Source: Sthenelais limicola
Taxonomy: Eukaryota; Annelida; Polychaeta; Phyllodocida; Sigalionidae
DNA: 64,000 bases
Direction of reading: 5' to 3'
Assembly: GCA_942159475.1 (NCBI GenBank)
Contig: OW804097.1
Coordinates: forward strand, 59,974,986-60,038,985
Of the stretch, positions 25,366 through 35,228 are shown in pieces. The position numbers and the translations under genes were made by a program. A model generated the notes under the pieces. It made no database searches. It saw only the letters and a list, made by a program, of their open reading frames with translations, and was not told where the DNA came from. Position 1 is the first letter of the stretch, and each line of letters begins with the position of its first letter.

Positions 25366-25727
25366 ACATCTGATTCATTCGGAGAAAGGGTGATCCAGGG
25401 TCCAATTTTCGAATTTGATTTTATCATTTAATCTGAATATGCACGTCCTTTTGAGTTGATAACTGAAAAAAATGGTCAAATATTCCAAGGATTTGCCGAG
25501 ATATGGGATTTGAGAGGATCGGTGGAGGTGAATTTTATATTTGTTGATGACTTCACCCATGCATATCACAGGCGACTGCGGGTCGGTTCCTGCACTCACA
25601 ATGGGACCCGGCGCTGATGCCTTATCATGGATATGAATTCACTCCTTATTGCTTTTTATAACAGGTACGTTCTGTCAACAGTATATTAACGTATACCTAT
25701 TTAGAAAGATTCGTATTATATGTATGT

Positions 25728-25985
25728 GAGCCGAAACGTCAAAAAGTGTGCAATTGACATCTCTACACATTGAGTAAATTCTGCTACATTTAATTAGACT
25801 GGAACATGGTCAATACTATATAGGTATTTCTGCATGCGTATATATATACGTGGTATTGCCTTGATTCAAGGCAATAATCTCTTCGATTATATTGAATTGT
25901 ATTTTGAATCACTTTTTTTTGCTTTTAATGAGGGTCATTTTAGAGGACTGGTAAAGGTGAATTATACATTGTATGACGACACGAG
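25728..25985 (+). mobile_element. MITE family A copy
   Basis: Starts with a decayed GAAACGTCAAAAAGTGTGCAA terminus, contains CATCTCTACACATTGAGTAA, TGGTATTGCCTTGATTC and ATTGAATTGTATTTTGAA, and ends GTGAATTATACATTGTATGACGAC. Confidence 0.75.
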
Positions 25986-26162
25986 TATAATTTGAAGAAT
26001 TATTAGTGGAGAAGGAGACAGTCTGATTTGAATATTCTGTTAAGCTTGAGAGATTAAGTAGTTCAGTGGGCGTATATTCACCCCTTGGGGGTCAACACTT
26101 GTTGTAGGCTCACTAGGTCACACCTTAGACTCTAGCCATAGAACACATTTTGGTGTAGGTTA

Positions 26163-26560
26163 TTTGCATGTCTCACTGTGCATGTCTATTACAGTGCATG
26201 CTGGGATGGATTCAGTTTAATAGGGGACTTGCATGTTCGCCATCTTGAATCTTGTTTTGCATGGAATTATGGGAGTTTTATATCAGTGTAAAAGCTATAG
26301 AAAGTATGCATGTTCAGCATGGAAAATTTATTGGTGCTCCAATGTCAATATCCATGTGTTATACATGTTTCCTTAACGTAAGACTCCATCTTTCCCATCA
26401 TGCATTTGGTTTCGTAGATCATTTACACAAACTATGATATTGGTAAAAACGTATACTTGCAATTTTCGATAAGAATGTTGCTAAAAATGTGTATGTCAGA
26501 TTGGAACTGAATCTATCCCAGCATGCACTGTAATAGACATGGGCAGTGAGACATGCAACT
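26163..26560. mobile_element. MITE family E with about 50-bp TIRs
   Basis: Left 26163-26215 (TTGCATGTCTCACTGTGCAT ... GCATGCTGGGATGGATTC) and right 26505-26560 are inverted copies over about 50 bp. Inside is a second block opening TAGGGGACTTGCATGTTCGC, also found at 48124 and (diverged) 49975, so the element is either nested or has an internal inverted structure. Confidence 0.85.
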
Positions 26561-27288
26561 CCCCTATTGCAAGCGTTCTGAGTATGGTCACGACTTATCG
26601 TTCCCCACCATGACCCTTCTTCTAATATGGTATGATTGGGAGGACACCAAGTTTATGAAAGGAATTATCCTTACTTGCAAGAAGTTACTGAAAGGTTGGA
26701 AAACCTCTATGAATCAAATCATAAGGCTCTCACAGTTTCCTGTGTTATTCTTTCTTCCACCCTTATAATTCATCAGTTTCCTGTGTTATATTGACATATC
26801 ATTATTGTAGTGTTCCTATTAAAGTTAGCAGGAAGTGGTTTAGAGCACATTAAATGATAATTAAATGTGCACATAGTTATAGATAAATGAATAAAAAAAT
26901 GAATAAAAAAAAAAAAAAAAAGAAATGTAAATATGCTCACCTCTAATGTAAGGGGAACGGCTGGAAGAACTGGGGATCTCCCAGAAGTCTGTCGACCTGT
27001 TTGTCTCTATAAATGTAACTGTAATTTTGACAAATAAAAGATTGTTCAAATCGAATCAAATCAAATAGGAAGAACTGGGAATAAGACTTGTATGGGAATA
27101 ATTAATGGCATTAAATGCAATGATCCAAATAAATATCACTCATAATATAAAGGGGATTTTCAATTTTATTTTTACGATGACTTCTGCCATTCTTATAATT
27201 GATATATTTAGGATAATCTCAGTATCATTTGGACAGCATGAAATTGCTAAGCGATAGATATGATTGGATTTCGTGGTAAATAATATAT
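26561..27288. other. gene-free; A-rich tract and possible retroelement tail
   Basis: An A-rich run lies at about 26890-26921. A sequence ending AATAAAAGATTGTTC then CAAATCGAATCAAATCAAAT (about 27036-27066) looks like the simple-repeat 3' tail of a non-LTR retrotransposon. No coding part remains. Confidence 0.45.
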
Positions 27289-27501
27289 GGTCAGGTCGTC
27301 AGAAAACCTACAACCAGTTCTACACATCAAGTAAATTGTGTTAAATATTAGGAATATATTCAAGAATATTTGGTATTGCATGGAAACAAAGAATCTGTTC
27401 GGTTATAATTAACTGTATTTTGAACCTAATTTCCGTCTCAAATTTGGGTTATTTGAGAGGATCGGTGAAGGCGAATTGGACATTTTCTGACGATTTCACC
27501 C
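27289..27501 (+). mobile_element. MITE family A copy
   Basis: Left end GGTCAGGTCGTCAGAAAACC, right end ATTGGACATTTTCTGACGAT; the interior CTGTATTTTGAACC and GTCTCAAATTTGGGTTATTT match the family. Confidence 0.85.
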
Positions 27502-28059
27502 TTATTCTGACTCATCCATATGACCTACCTATGTGTGGAAATAATTGTAGTAACTGTTCCTTAAACTCACATGATCATGTCCATGTGAACAAAAGCGGTC
27601 TCAGTCTGAAAGCTAGGCCTTTGTCTCTAATAGTAATGAAACCATAATAAGAGACTGATACTTATTGTAGCACTGTTTTAATTAGGTCGTGGCCTCCCAG
27701 GGAAGAACTGCAAAACAGAGGGTTGAGTCTTCTTTTTTTCCTAGTATTTATTCAGGTCCGGTGATTACAAGTTCATGGATTGAGATACATTAATATTCAA
27801 TTCTACAATGACAGGTCGCCCTCAGACAGTCTTCACCTGTGACGTCAGTTAATGTTTCTTTAACATTTTGTCCTTAAAATAAAACAAATGCTATATATTT
27901 CTATATTTCTATTATCCAGGGAAGTCCCAGGAGCTGGAGGTTTAGAATGGTGTCGCTAATTTCAATCAATTTCAATCAGCAACAAAAGGGCCATGATACA
28001 TCTCCAACCTGCCATTATATATCATCATCGGGGATTCTGTGAACGCAACACACGCCAAC

Positions 28060-28245
28060 CAGTCTAGGCTCAGAGTTGAGAGAGTCCCTCTAAACTGAGG
28101 GAAAGCCTCTCGCTCCAAACTGAAAAATGACATTAGAATCCCATTAGAATGCCTGCTCCAGGGCCAGGAACGCCATTAGCGCAGTAGGCGTCCAATCACT
28201 GACTTACGATTCTTATCTGGTCTGAGAGGCAGTGAGCCTAGACTG
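28060..28245. mobile_element. MITE family C, complete copy, abutting the galactosyltransferase start
   Basis: Terminal CAGTCTAGGCTCA at 28060 and TGAGCCTAGACTG ending at 28245 are exact inverted repeats. The 186 bp interior has no coding capacity. Its right end lies 6 bp upstream of the ATG at 28252, so any transcript starting upstream carries MITE sequence in its 5' leader, or the promoter lies within it. Confidence 0.88.
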
Positions 28246-28251
28246 CCAAGC

Positions 28252-29239
28252 ATGATTCTGTCACGAACAAGGAAAGCATGCTTTACTCTTTGTAACTTGC
28301 TAAAACTGTTTTGTATATTAATAATAGCCGCCTCTCTTGGAACCCTATATCAATTCAAAGTTAGTCGAGTAGCGCCATATTCTAAATTAACTAGCAGTGC
28401 AAATGGTACTTTGACGGGTATTCCATTGCGTCATATCGCAGCCACCCTAGCCCCTATCAATGCCAATCCTTCTTTTAATAGACTAAATATCACCAAGGAT
28501 GAAATCAATAAGAACCACAGTGTCGATGCGGTATTCAATGAACAGCTACCGCATAATGACATAAATAATTACTTCAGAAATGAAATACTAGGATTAAATG
28601 AAATCTCTGGACATCCTGCAGAAAAGGTCAATTTCACCACAAGGACCCCGTCCTCTTACCTACCGTTCTCTGGTGAATCTATCAATAGGTCCAATACACA
28701 CATCCAAAATCCCTCTGTATCCATAGCAACCGACAGGCCATTGCCGACCATTGTTACAACACGGTCACAGAATGTTACCAAACGAACAATCAGACAACAT
28801 ATGTGGCCTATTACTGACCGTCAAAGTCACCTCAGTCCCCATGAACAATTAAGGAAGGCTAACCTTGGAGCATTTTCCCGGCAAGTGGACAGTGTAAGGG
28901 ATATATTTCTACGACTTCGTCAGCTACAAGATGCTAGCCTTGGATTTACACAGACCAGAAGGCCGCCGGGAAAGGGTAGAGGCTCTCCTCTGGCTCTGAC
29001 TTTGGACAAACTCGGGAGTAGCTCCAATAGGGCATCTCCTTTGATATTTAACACATTCAAGAGTAGCTCAAATAGGGGCCCTTTTCTTACATTTGACAAA
29101 TCCAGGAGTATAACAACTAGAGGCCCTTCTTTTACATTGGACACACACACGAGTCAGAATACGGCTCTTTTGGAATTGGACAAACTCAGGCGTCGCAGAA
29201 ATAAGACCAATGAATGCCCAAAGCTTGCCCCTGAAACAG
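28252..29239 (+). CDS. B4GALT-like exon 1 (tail, anchor, stem)
   Basis: 988 nt ending in phase 1 at a CAG|GTATTA donor. Encodes [14 protein letters not shown] at the N-terminus, the hydrophobic anchor ([12 protein letters not shown]), the Ser/Thr/Asn-rich stem and the first conserved motif ECPKLAP. It is read through as an open frame to 29307 beyond the donor; that extension is intron. Confidence 0.92.
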
Positions 29240-32200
29240 GTATTATTTTGTATAGCTCGTGCTGGGTATATTCTATAAATGTCACGATGCTTTGTATTGT
29301 GTCATAGAAAGCCAAACCAATCTATTTAATTACCTTTTACTCCTAATTGCTTCTTACTTTCCAGCACTCAGCCAACAGAAAGCTAATTGCCCTTAATTTA
29401 GAAAGCCAAATTTGTGGTTTTATGATATCATATTGAGGCCTAAGGCCTGCACTTCATGGAATATATTGCTGGAGGATGTGGTTTGCGTTTGTGGCACACA
29501 ATCACTGTCCCCTTAAAGCTGTACTCAGTTAACGTCGGTAAAAAAACAAAATATTTTCTACATTTTCTTCCATTCTTTTCCAACCCATATAAACGTCATT
29601 TTACCGAAATTTTCTCATGATGATTTCACTTATTATCACTCACCGGCAGTTGTTTTCACTCGACTGTCTATAAACATAATAACCGCAGCAGAATATTGAT
29701 AGATTCTATGAGTCACAATATGAGTAAATTTGGTATGATTTCGTTAGTCATAATAGGTGAGAATGCAACTTTAAGATTAACTCATAGAGATTTGTTAAAC
29801 TGGAGAATTATTTCCTTCCTTCCACAGGTCTAGTATAGGATTAATGGCTGACAATGAGGACAGGAAGAGGGCTCTGGTTGTTGATAATGATAGGTCAAAA
29901 ATACCTCTCTCAGGGCTCTAAAGTCCTTTAGTGACATCGTTAAGGAATGTTACACTGCCTCTATCACTATCTCATGCTGCAATGTTTACATGTTATGCTT
30001 TGTTGACCTCACTGTACAGCCCTGTGTTAGTGCTATAGTTATAGAGAGATTTGTCTTTGTGGCCAAATAATGTACCAAGGTGCAGCCACAGTTAACATTT
30101 AGTAAATTCTGCTAAGTTCTGCTCAAATATGACAAATACTAAGTATATCTGAGTACAGTTGGTATTGCCTTGATTCAGAAAATCTGTTCAGTTGTGTTGA
30201 ACTATTGAACTCTGCACTCATTTTTGTCTTAAATTTTGGTTATTTCCGAGAATCTGTGAAGGCAAATTGTATATTTTCTGACGACTTGACCCATATTATG
30301 ATTGTTTATATAATAATTATTGAAGTACAATCTGCCTTCCTCCACCCCCAGCTGCCATCAACTATGTATCCACCCTCATAGTGGACTGGAAGACCCAGGA
30401 GATGAAGCGACCATCGCTGAGACCTGGAGGCCGGTGGTCTCCCAGCCACTGCGAGGCCCGCTCTAGGGTGGCAATCCTGGTACCTTACAGGAGAAGGATC
30501 CAGCACCTGCACATATTCATAAACTACATGCACCCTTTTCTCCAGAAACAGGACCTCGACTATGGCATCTACGTGGTAGAACAGGTGAGAGAAGGCATTT
30601 GTTTGCATTTTGTTAGGAGGCTCCCAGTTTAAGCTGCACTCTCAGTTAACGTTGCCTTCTTCCCACACGGTCTGTACCCTATACAATCTAACATTTCACT
30701 AATTTAGATCACAAATACCCTGCCCCACTTTGTCACAGGAGTATGGTTCTCCTTCAAGACGTTGAAGATAAATATTCGAGTTGAAATGTTTATTTCAGTC
30801 TGATTTAAGTATGCAGAAATCTGTCCCGATGTCCCGAGAACAAGTTAGGTGGTAGCCCTGTACAGGCCTACGGCGATGGGGCTGTACAGTACTTAACTCC
30901 CATCCTGTGTTAACTACTAGCAGTAAAAAGAAAAGGATGATCTTCTATGCCATGATAGGTGTGCGTATCCACAAATACATGGCCAGATTAGCCCATGGCA
31001 TATGCATGCATAGATTTCACTAGTGGAAACCACTTTTCGAACGCACCCAATTTACTCTGCTTTTTTGATTGGTTGTGTAAATCTAACTGCACCAATCAAT
31101 GACGCTCATTTCATGACACAAAGATGCAGGCGCCTGTTTTTGCCATGTTGGAGGGTTGCAACATTAACTGAAGGTAAATAATGATTAGATATGGCTTAAA
31201 TATATATCATGGCATAAAAATAGAACTAAACTTGAGCTGCATATGCGACAATGCATCCACAAAACGCTTGTGTCTTTTGGTGAATGTCTTTCATATGTGC
31301 CTTCAGCACTTGTGAAAGACATTCATCAAAACCTACTTGCGTTTAGTGAATATGTTACCACATGTGCAGCTCTCATTTAGTTCTATCTTAGTTCCTGCTT
31401 GTCGCCAATCTGGTCAGTTCAAAAATCATAGAATTCAGACAATCAATTAACTTTTATAGGAAGAGTGAACTTGTAAATTTCAGTCATTTAACTGAAATTT
31501 TGTAGAATTTTGTCTGGTTTTTGCTACAGGGCTTCTAAAACGTCCTTATTTGTATTTGGAGGACCTGCTAGAACCTTCCCTATGATGACTTGACTTAGGT
31601 ATTTTCACTCAACCAATTCAACTTCAAATTTGTGTATAAGCATATAACAGCAGCTGCATATTGATGAATTTAGTCCTGTAAGTCATAATATCAGTAAATT
31701 TGATAAGATGGTGTTTGTTGTAATAGTTGAGAATGCAGCTTTAATTCTTGTCACTGCCTTGAATGGTCCAGCGGCTGTAACCACATTAGGCAGAAACTAA
31801 AAGTATTAATAATCTTGGTATCATCATTAGAGCATATGCAGCTTTCTAATAGGAGGTTTGTAGTAGGGGTCTAGACTCACAGAAAGAGTTGAAAAAGTCC
31901 TTAAACTGAGAGAAAGTCTCTCACTCCAAACCACAAGATGTCGTTATAATCCCATTATGACACCCACTCCAGGCCCAGGTAATCCATTACTGCAGGAGGT
32001 GTCCAATCACTGAATACTATTAGTTATATCCGGTGTGTAGGGTTTTTTTAAAAGAAATTTTATTGAGCTGGTTTCGATGATACAGTGGTATTCTCACAGA
32101 TTGGAGCGCTACACAATTACATAACAATACATAAGCATTGAGAGCCCTGCCCCCTGGTGTGGGTAGGACTCTGTAAGAAATAAATTACTTTTAACCTGAA

Positions 32201-35200
32201 ACCCTAAGCCTCCGCATGTGTTTCTTACTACATCCACATTTTAAGCAAATTTATATCAATATTAAATCTCCAGGTATATCACTGGTGGAGAACTGCCAGT
32301 GTAGGTATACCTCATATATAGGTTAATATCTTATCTGAGAGGATGTTAGCCTAGGCTGAGTATAAAGGATGGAATCTAGGAGAGGTTGGGTGATGTTTTA
32401 AAAATACTGAAGATCAGTAATGAGTTTCATATCCGATGGTTTCATATCATCATGAAATCATGATATGAAACCATTAGATATGAAACTATAACTTATAGTT
32501 TGATATAAGGAATGGAATATTTGGAATATTTTCACAATATTAAATATTTTATTTGTCCAAATGAAGTTGGTAGATGTATGATTTTGGTGTCGGAGTAGCC
32601 ACTACCGGCAGTGAATGGTCAACACCCCATTGTCCTGTACATCTCCACGACCTGACATCATTTTATCATGCAGGATCAAATATAAATTATAATTCTATGT
32701 ACCGCCTTTCTGGGGTTTCAATAAAGTCATAACTATTCCAATGTTATATATATCATGAATCAGAACGTTTCTTTTTTAAACGCCAACACTCGCTGCAGGT
32801 GTATATATATTTGGAATATTAATAACAATGTGGTTAATCCCTATTATGTAATCATTGCATAATATGATATAACACTGCTAGCTTAAATCTTGATTCGAAT
32901 TTGTTCACTTGGAATTATTGGAGGTGTTTGGGAGAAGACTACCCCCTAGTATAACTTTATATCATAGTTAATATCTAATACTAGCCACATCAATTTGCAT
33001 TCATTTTGTACATATTTGTTTTTTTGAGAGTTAAATAAACTCTATGGTGCAACAATTCATGCCTCTGAATTCTTTGTTTGCATGTCTACACCACCGAGAT
33101 CCAGGTTCACTACACAACTATAATTATGGACTATATTTCTACTTTTCAGGCTGGGACAGCGTCCTTCAACAGGGGCAAGCTGCTGAATATCGGTTTCAAG
33201 GAAGCCATGGCTGACTATGACTGGGACTGTGTGGTGCTCCATGATGTTGACAATCTCCCTGTCAATGACCTTAACTTTTATGACTGCCCACATAGACCCA
33301 AACATCTCTCTTCTGCTACCGAAAAGTTTGATTTCGAGTAGGTCTGGTATTTTAGTGAAATTTATTATTCGTTTTTTCAGAAAGGTTATTCATCATATGC
33401 CATGTTAGCATTTTATATTAGCATTTTGGTTTCCTTTTTCAGATTACCATACCACGATTATTTTGGTGGCGTCACTTCTCTGAGGACGGACCACTATAGG
33501 CTGATTAATGGCATGTCTAATGAATACTGGGGCTGGGGAGCAGAGGACGATGATCTTTACAGGAGGTGAACATACAACAACTGTTTGTGGAAAGCAAACA
33601 GTTAAAATCGGCTACTTTTTAAAGAGTCTCCAACATGCAGTTAAAATCAGTTACATTTTAAAGAATCTCAAACAGTTCATATCAGTCACTAAACAGTTTA
33701 AAATCAGTTACTTTACAAACATTATCTAACAATTAAAATCAGTGACCAAACAGTTAAAATCAGTTACTTTTCAAGCAGTATCAACCAGTTAAAATCAGTT
33801 ACTTTTCAAGCAGTATCAAATAGTTAAAATTAGTGACCAAGCAGTTAAAATAGTTACTTTTCAAGCAGTATCAAATAGTTAAAATCAGTTACTTTTGTGT
33901 CAAGTTGGGTATTGGGCTGCACCCTATCATGGCTGAACCCTATCTTCTGACATTTGAAATGGGCAGTGGTGCTGTAGCCTTCTGGAACATTCTTTACACA
34001 TATTCAAGTGTCATGGCGGCAGTGCAAATCATAGTAATTTAGGCACACAGATGCACCAATGTGTTGATCAGAAAAATAAACCACAAACCATTTCCATAGA
34101 CTTAGCATTGCAGGTGATAAATATAAGAAACGCTGACTCTACTCCTTATTCTTGATACATAGGTGCAAAGCACGTGGGCTTACTCCAGAGGAGCGGAACC
34201 CACTACTGATTGGGAAGTACAGGTCCCTATTGAAGCACCATCACTCTGCACAAACTGGTGCAGACAGGTGAGAGGCTTTTCATTATTGTTTTGTAATACT
34301 TGTAATGCTGTAACTCAAATTCTTTTGTTGGGGTTGTGTTTAGCCCAACTCTGGTAAGTAGCTCGATTGTAGCACACACTCGGCTTCCCATAAAGTGAGC
34401 GGCTACCTGACAACGCTTGTAACTTTACATGTAACTAAGGGATCACTGTCCGCCAACCAATGAGAAAACAGGAAACAAAAACGATGGAATTTTCCTAGAT
34501 AAAAAATAGATGAAAATTAACTAAAGTTGAATACAAAAGCCTCTTCTTCCTCTTGGAAGGTTTGACATGAGATCTGACATCGTGTTTGACGCTTTACATA
34601 AAGGTCTTCTAGTTATTCCTGCAAATAGAACCAATAAATCAATACAGATGACCTATGAGTTCATTTATTAATCATGTATCATATATAGTGATTTGTTGGA
34701 CAAGGAAAGGAAAATGAGTTTAAGATATCATCATATTTGAAAAGATGAGATCCAGCAGATGCTAATGATGCTAAACATTAGGACATTTATAAGTATTCAT
34801 ATATTTCAATTTTGATATTCATATTTTTTTTAAAAGTTGGCAATAATCCGGGTGGACATTTACTAGTAAAGTAGCTAAATATACTATAGGATGATTTTAG
34901 ATATGCATAGAATATTTATTACACTGGATTGGATTTGGCACATATGTATTCATGCTACCAACAGCGTTAAGAATTCCAAAAAAAGAGATCTTGTGAATAA
35001 ATCACTTTGAAAATATCAATTTTGCGACTTGCGGGTCACATTTTTCTGAAAAACATCACAACTACAATGCTGAGATCCCCTTATTTCATTTCCAGAATGC
35101 AAGTCCTAGAAGCCTGGGAAGGACGTCACTTCCGGGATGGACTCTCCAACCTACAGTATACAACTCTCAAGAAGCAGAGTCTAAAGCTCTTCAAGTACAT

Positions 35201-35228
35201 TGTGGCGGACATAGGAAGAATGTCATAA
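28252..35228 (+). CDS. B4GALT-like: beta-1,4-galactosyltransferase (GT7 family), six exons, complete
   Basis: Golgi type II membrane enzyme predicted to transfer a sugar from UDP-Gal (or related donor) to terminal GlcNAc in beta-1,4 linkage. Coding exons: 28252-29239, 30352-30584, 33150-33337, 33443-33565, 34163-34267, 35096-35228, together 1770 nt (589 residues plus stop) with consistent phases (1,0,2,2,2). Short basic cytoplasmic tail, membrane anchor around residues 11-33, then a stem of nearly 300 residues with several N-X-S/T sites. Catalytic region: [43 protein letters not shown] (DVD at 439-441), [19 protein letters not shown] (499-507), DGLSNLQY. Vertebrate B4GALT1 is about 400 residues; the extra length is stem. 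Oddities: Ala for Gly before EDDD, Asn after DVD, and no Met in the [10 protein letters not shown] segment. The first ATG after an in-frame stop at 28177 was taken as start. Orthology within the B4GALT1-6 group is not resolved. Confidence 0.93.
28978..29215 (+). repeat. coding tandem repeat in the B4GALT-like stem
   Basis: Four to five diverged units of about 45-54 bp encode a run of similar 15-18 residue segments, each roughly Ser/Pro-hydrophobic-LDK/FDK-Ser-Ser-Asn-Arg. Examples are [36 protein letters not shown] and LDTHTSQNT. The repeats are in frame and lie just before the catalytic domain. Confidence 0.75.
29513..29775 (+). mobile_element. MITE family D copy in intron 1
   Basis: Left end TTAAAGCTGTACTCAGTTAA, right end GAGAATGCAACTTTAA, imperfect inverted repeats of about 20 bp. 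Interior CATTCTTTTCCAACCC and TTTACCGAAATTTT are family motifs. Confidence 0.75.
30085..30292 (+). mobile_element. MITE family A copy in intron 1
   Basis: Right terminus GTATATTTTCTGACGACTTG is intact and the interior (TGGTATTGCCTTGATTCAGA, TCTTAAATTTTGGTTATTT) is typical. The left terminus is lost. It ends 60 bp before exon 2. Confidence 0.75.
30352..30584 (+). CDS. B4GALT-like exon 2
   Basis: Acceptor CCACCCCCAG, donor CAG|GTGAGA. Encodes GGRWSPSHC (conserved Gly-Gly...Pro..Cys of GT7), [17 protein letters not shown] (the P-[FY]-R-x-R UDP-binding motif) and [10 protein letters not shown]. Confidence 0.95.
30953..31395. mobile_element. palindromic repeat family G, copy 2 (inverted relative to copy 1)
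   Basis: Begins GATAGGTGTGCGTATCCACA (complement of the right end of the copy at 14171-14605) and contains ATCAATGACGCTCATTT and GGTAAATAATGATTA in the opposite sense. It ends in its own palindrome, where GGTGAATGTCTTTCA near 31279 pairs with TGAAAGACATTCATC near 31313. Lies in intron 2. Confidence 0.75.
31490..31745 (-). mobile_element. MITE family D copy in intron 2, left end unclear
   Basis: Right end GTTGAGAATGCAGCTTTAA is intact; interior TGAATTTAGTCCTGTAAGTC and TCAGTAAATTTGATAAGATG match the copies at 29513 and 43415. The left terminus could not be placed. Confidence 0.55.
31868..32040 (+). mobile_element. MITE family C copy in intron 2, right end lost
   Basis: GGTCTAGACTCA start, then AAACTGAGAGAAAGTCTCTC, TCCAAACCACAAGATG and GTGTCCAATCACTGA in family order. 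Followed directly by a TTTTTTTAAAAG run and an oligo-adenylated-looking 3' tail typical of retroelement insertion sites. Confidence 0.65.
32422..32487. repeat. 26-bp arm hairpin in intron 2
   Basis: GAGTTTCATATC plus GGTTTCATATCA at 32422-32447 is complemented at 32461-32487 around a 13 bp loop. Near-perfect inverted repeat that could fold in RNA or mark a small palindromic insertion. Confidence 0.8.
33150..33337 (+). CDS. B4GALT-like exon 3 (DVD motif)
   Basis: Acceptor CTACTTTTCAG, donor GA|GTAGGT in phase 2. Encodes [11 protein letters not shown] and [17 protein letters not shown]. The DVD aspartates coordinate the metal and UDP in this family; the residue after them is Asn where Leu is usual. 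Confidence 0.95.
33443..33565 (+). CDS. B4GALT-like exon 4 (acceptor/donor site)
   Basis: Encodes [13 protein letters not shown] and [13 protein letters not shown]. Tyr476 in YFGGV is at the position of human B4GALT1 Tyr289, which favours UDP-Gal; Ile/Leu there in invertebrate relatives favours UDP-GalNAc. Donor AG|GTGAAC in phase 2. Intron 3 is only 105 bp. Confidence 0.95.
33595..33895. repeat. intronic tandem repeat, CAGTTAAAATCAGTTAC units
   Basis: About 300 bp of diverged units with the core CAGTTAAAATCAGTTACTTT, spaced roughly 34-40 bp (for example CAAGCAGTATCAA between cores), starting 30 bp after the exon 4 donor. Confidence 0.85.
34163..34267 (+). CDS. B4GALT-like exon 5
   Basis: Acceptor GATACATAG, donor CAG|GTGAGA. 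Encodes [20 protein letters not shown] and [11 protein letters not shown]. This aligns with the GRCRMIRH region of human B4GALT1, in which Met344 and His347 bind manganese. Here a His is available but no Met. Confidence 0.9.
34715..35060 (+). repeat. dispersed repeat family B in intron 5
   Basis: Same block order as the other long copies (TATCATCATATTTGAAAAGA start, GCAATAATCCGGGTGGACAT, GAGATCTTGTG, TTGCGACTTG end). The end of the repeat is only about 35 bp from the last exon acceptor, so the branch point may lie in or next to repeat sequence. Confidence 0.65.
35096..35228 (+). CDS. B4GALT-like exon 6 (C-terminus)
   Basis: Acceptor TTTCATTTCCAG; encodes [20 protein letters not shown] and the closing [12 protein letters not shown] before TAA at 35226-35228. 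The RDGLSNLQY segment matches the SDGLNSLTY motif at the family C-terminus, and the VDIG-like ending is also typical. Confidence 0.93.

Noticed and set aside
33595..33895. CRISPR-like array
   Set aside because: Regular repeats, but the spacers are repeats too, units are diverged and the locus is an animal intron.
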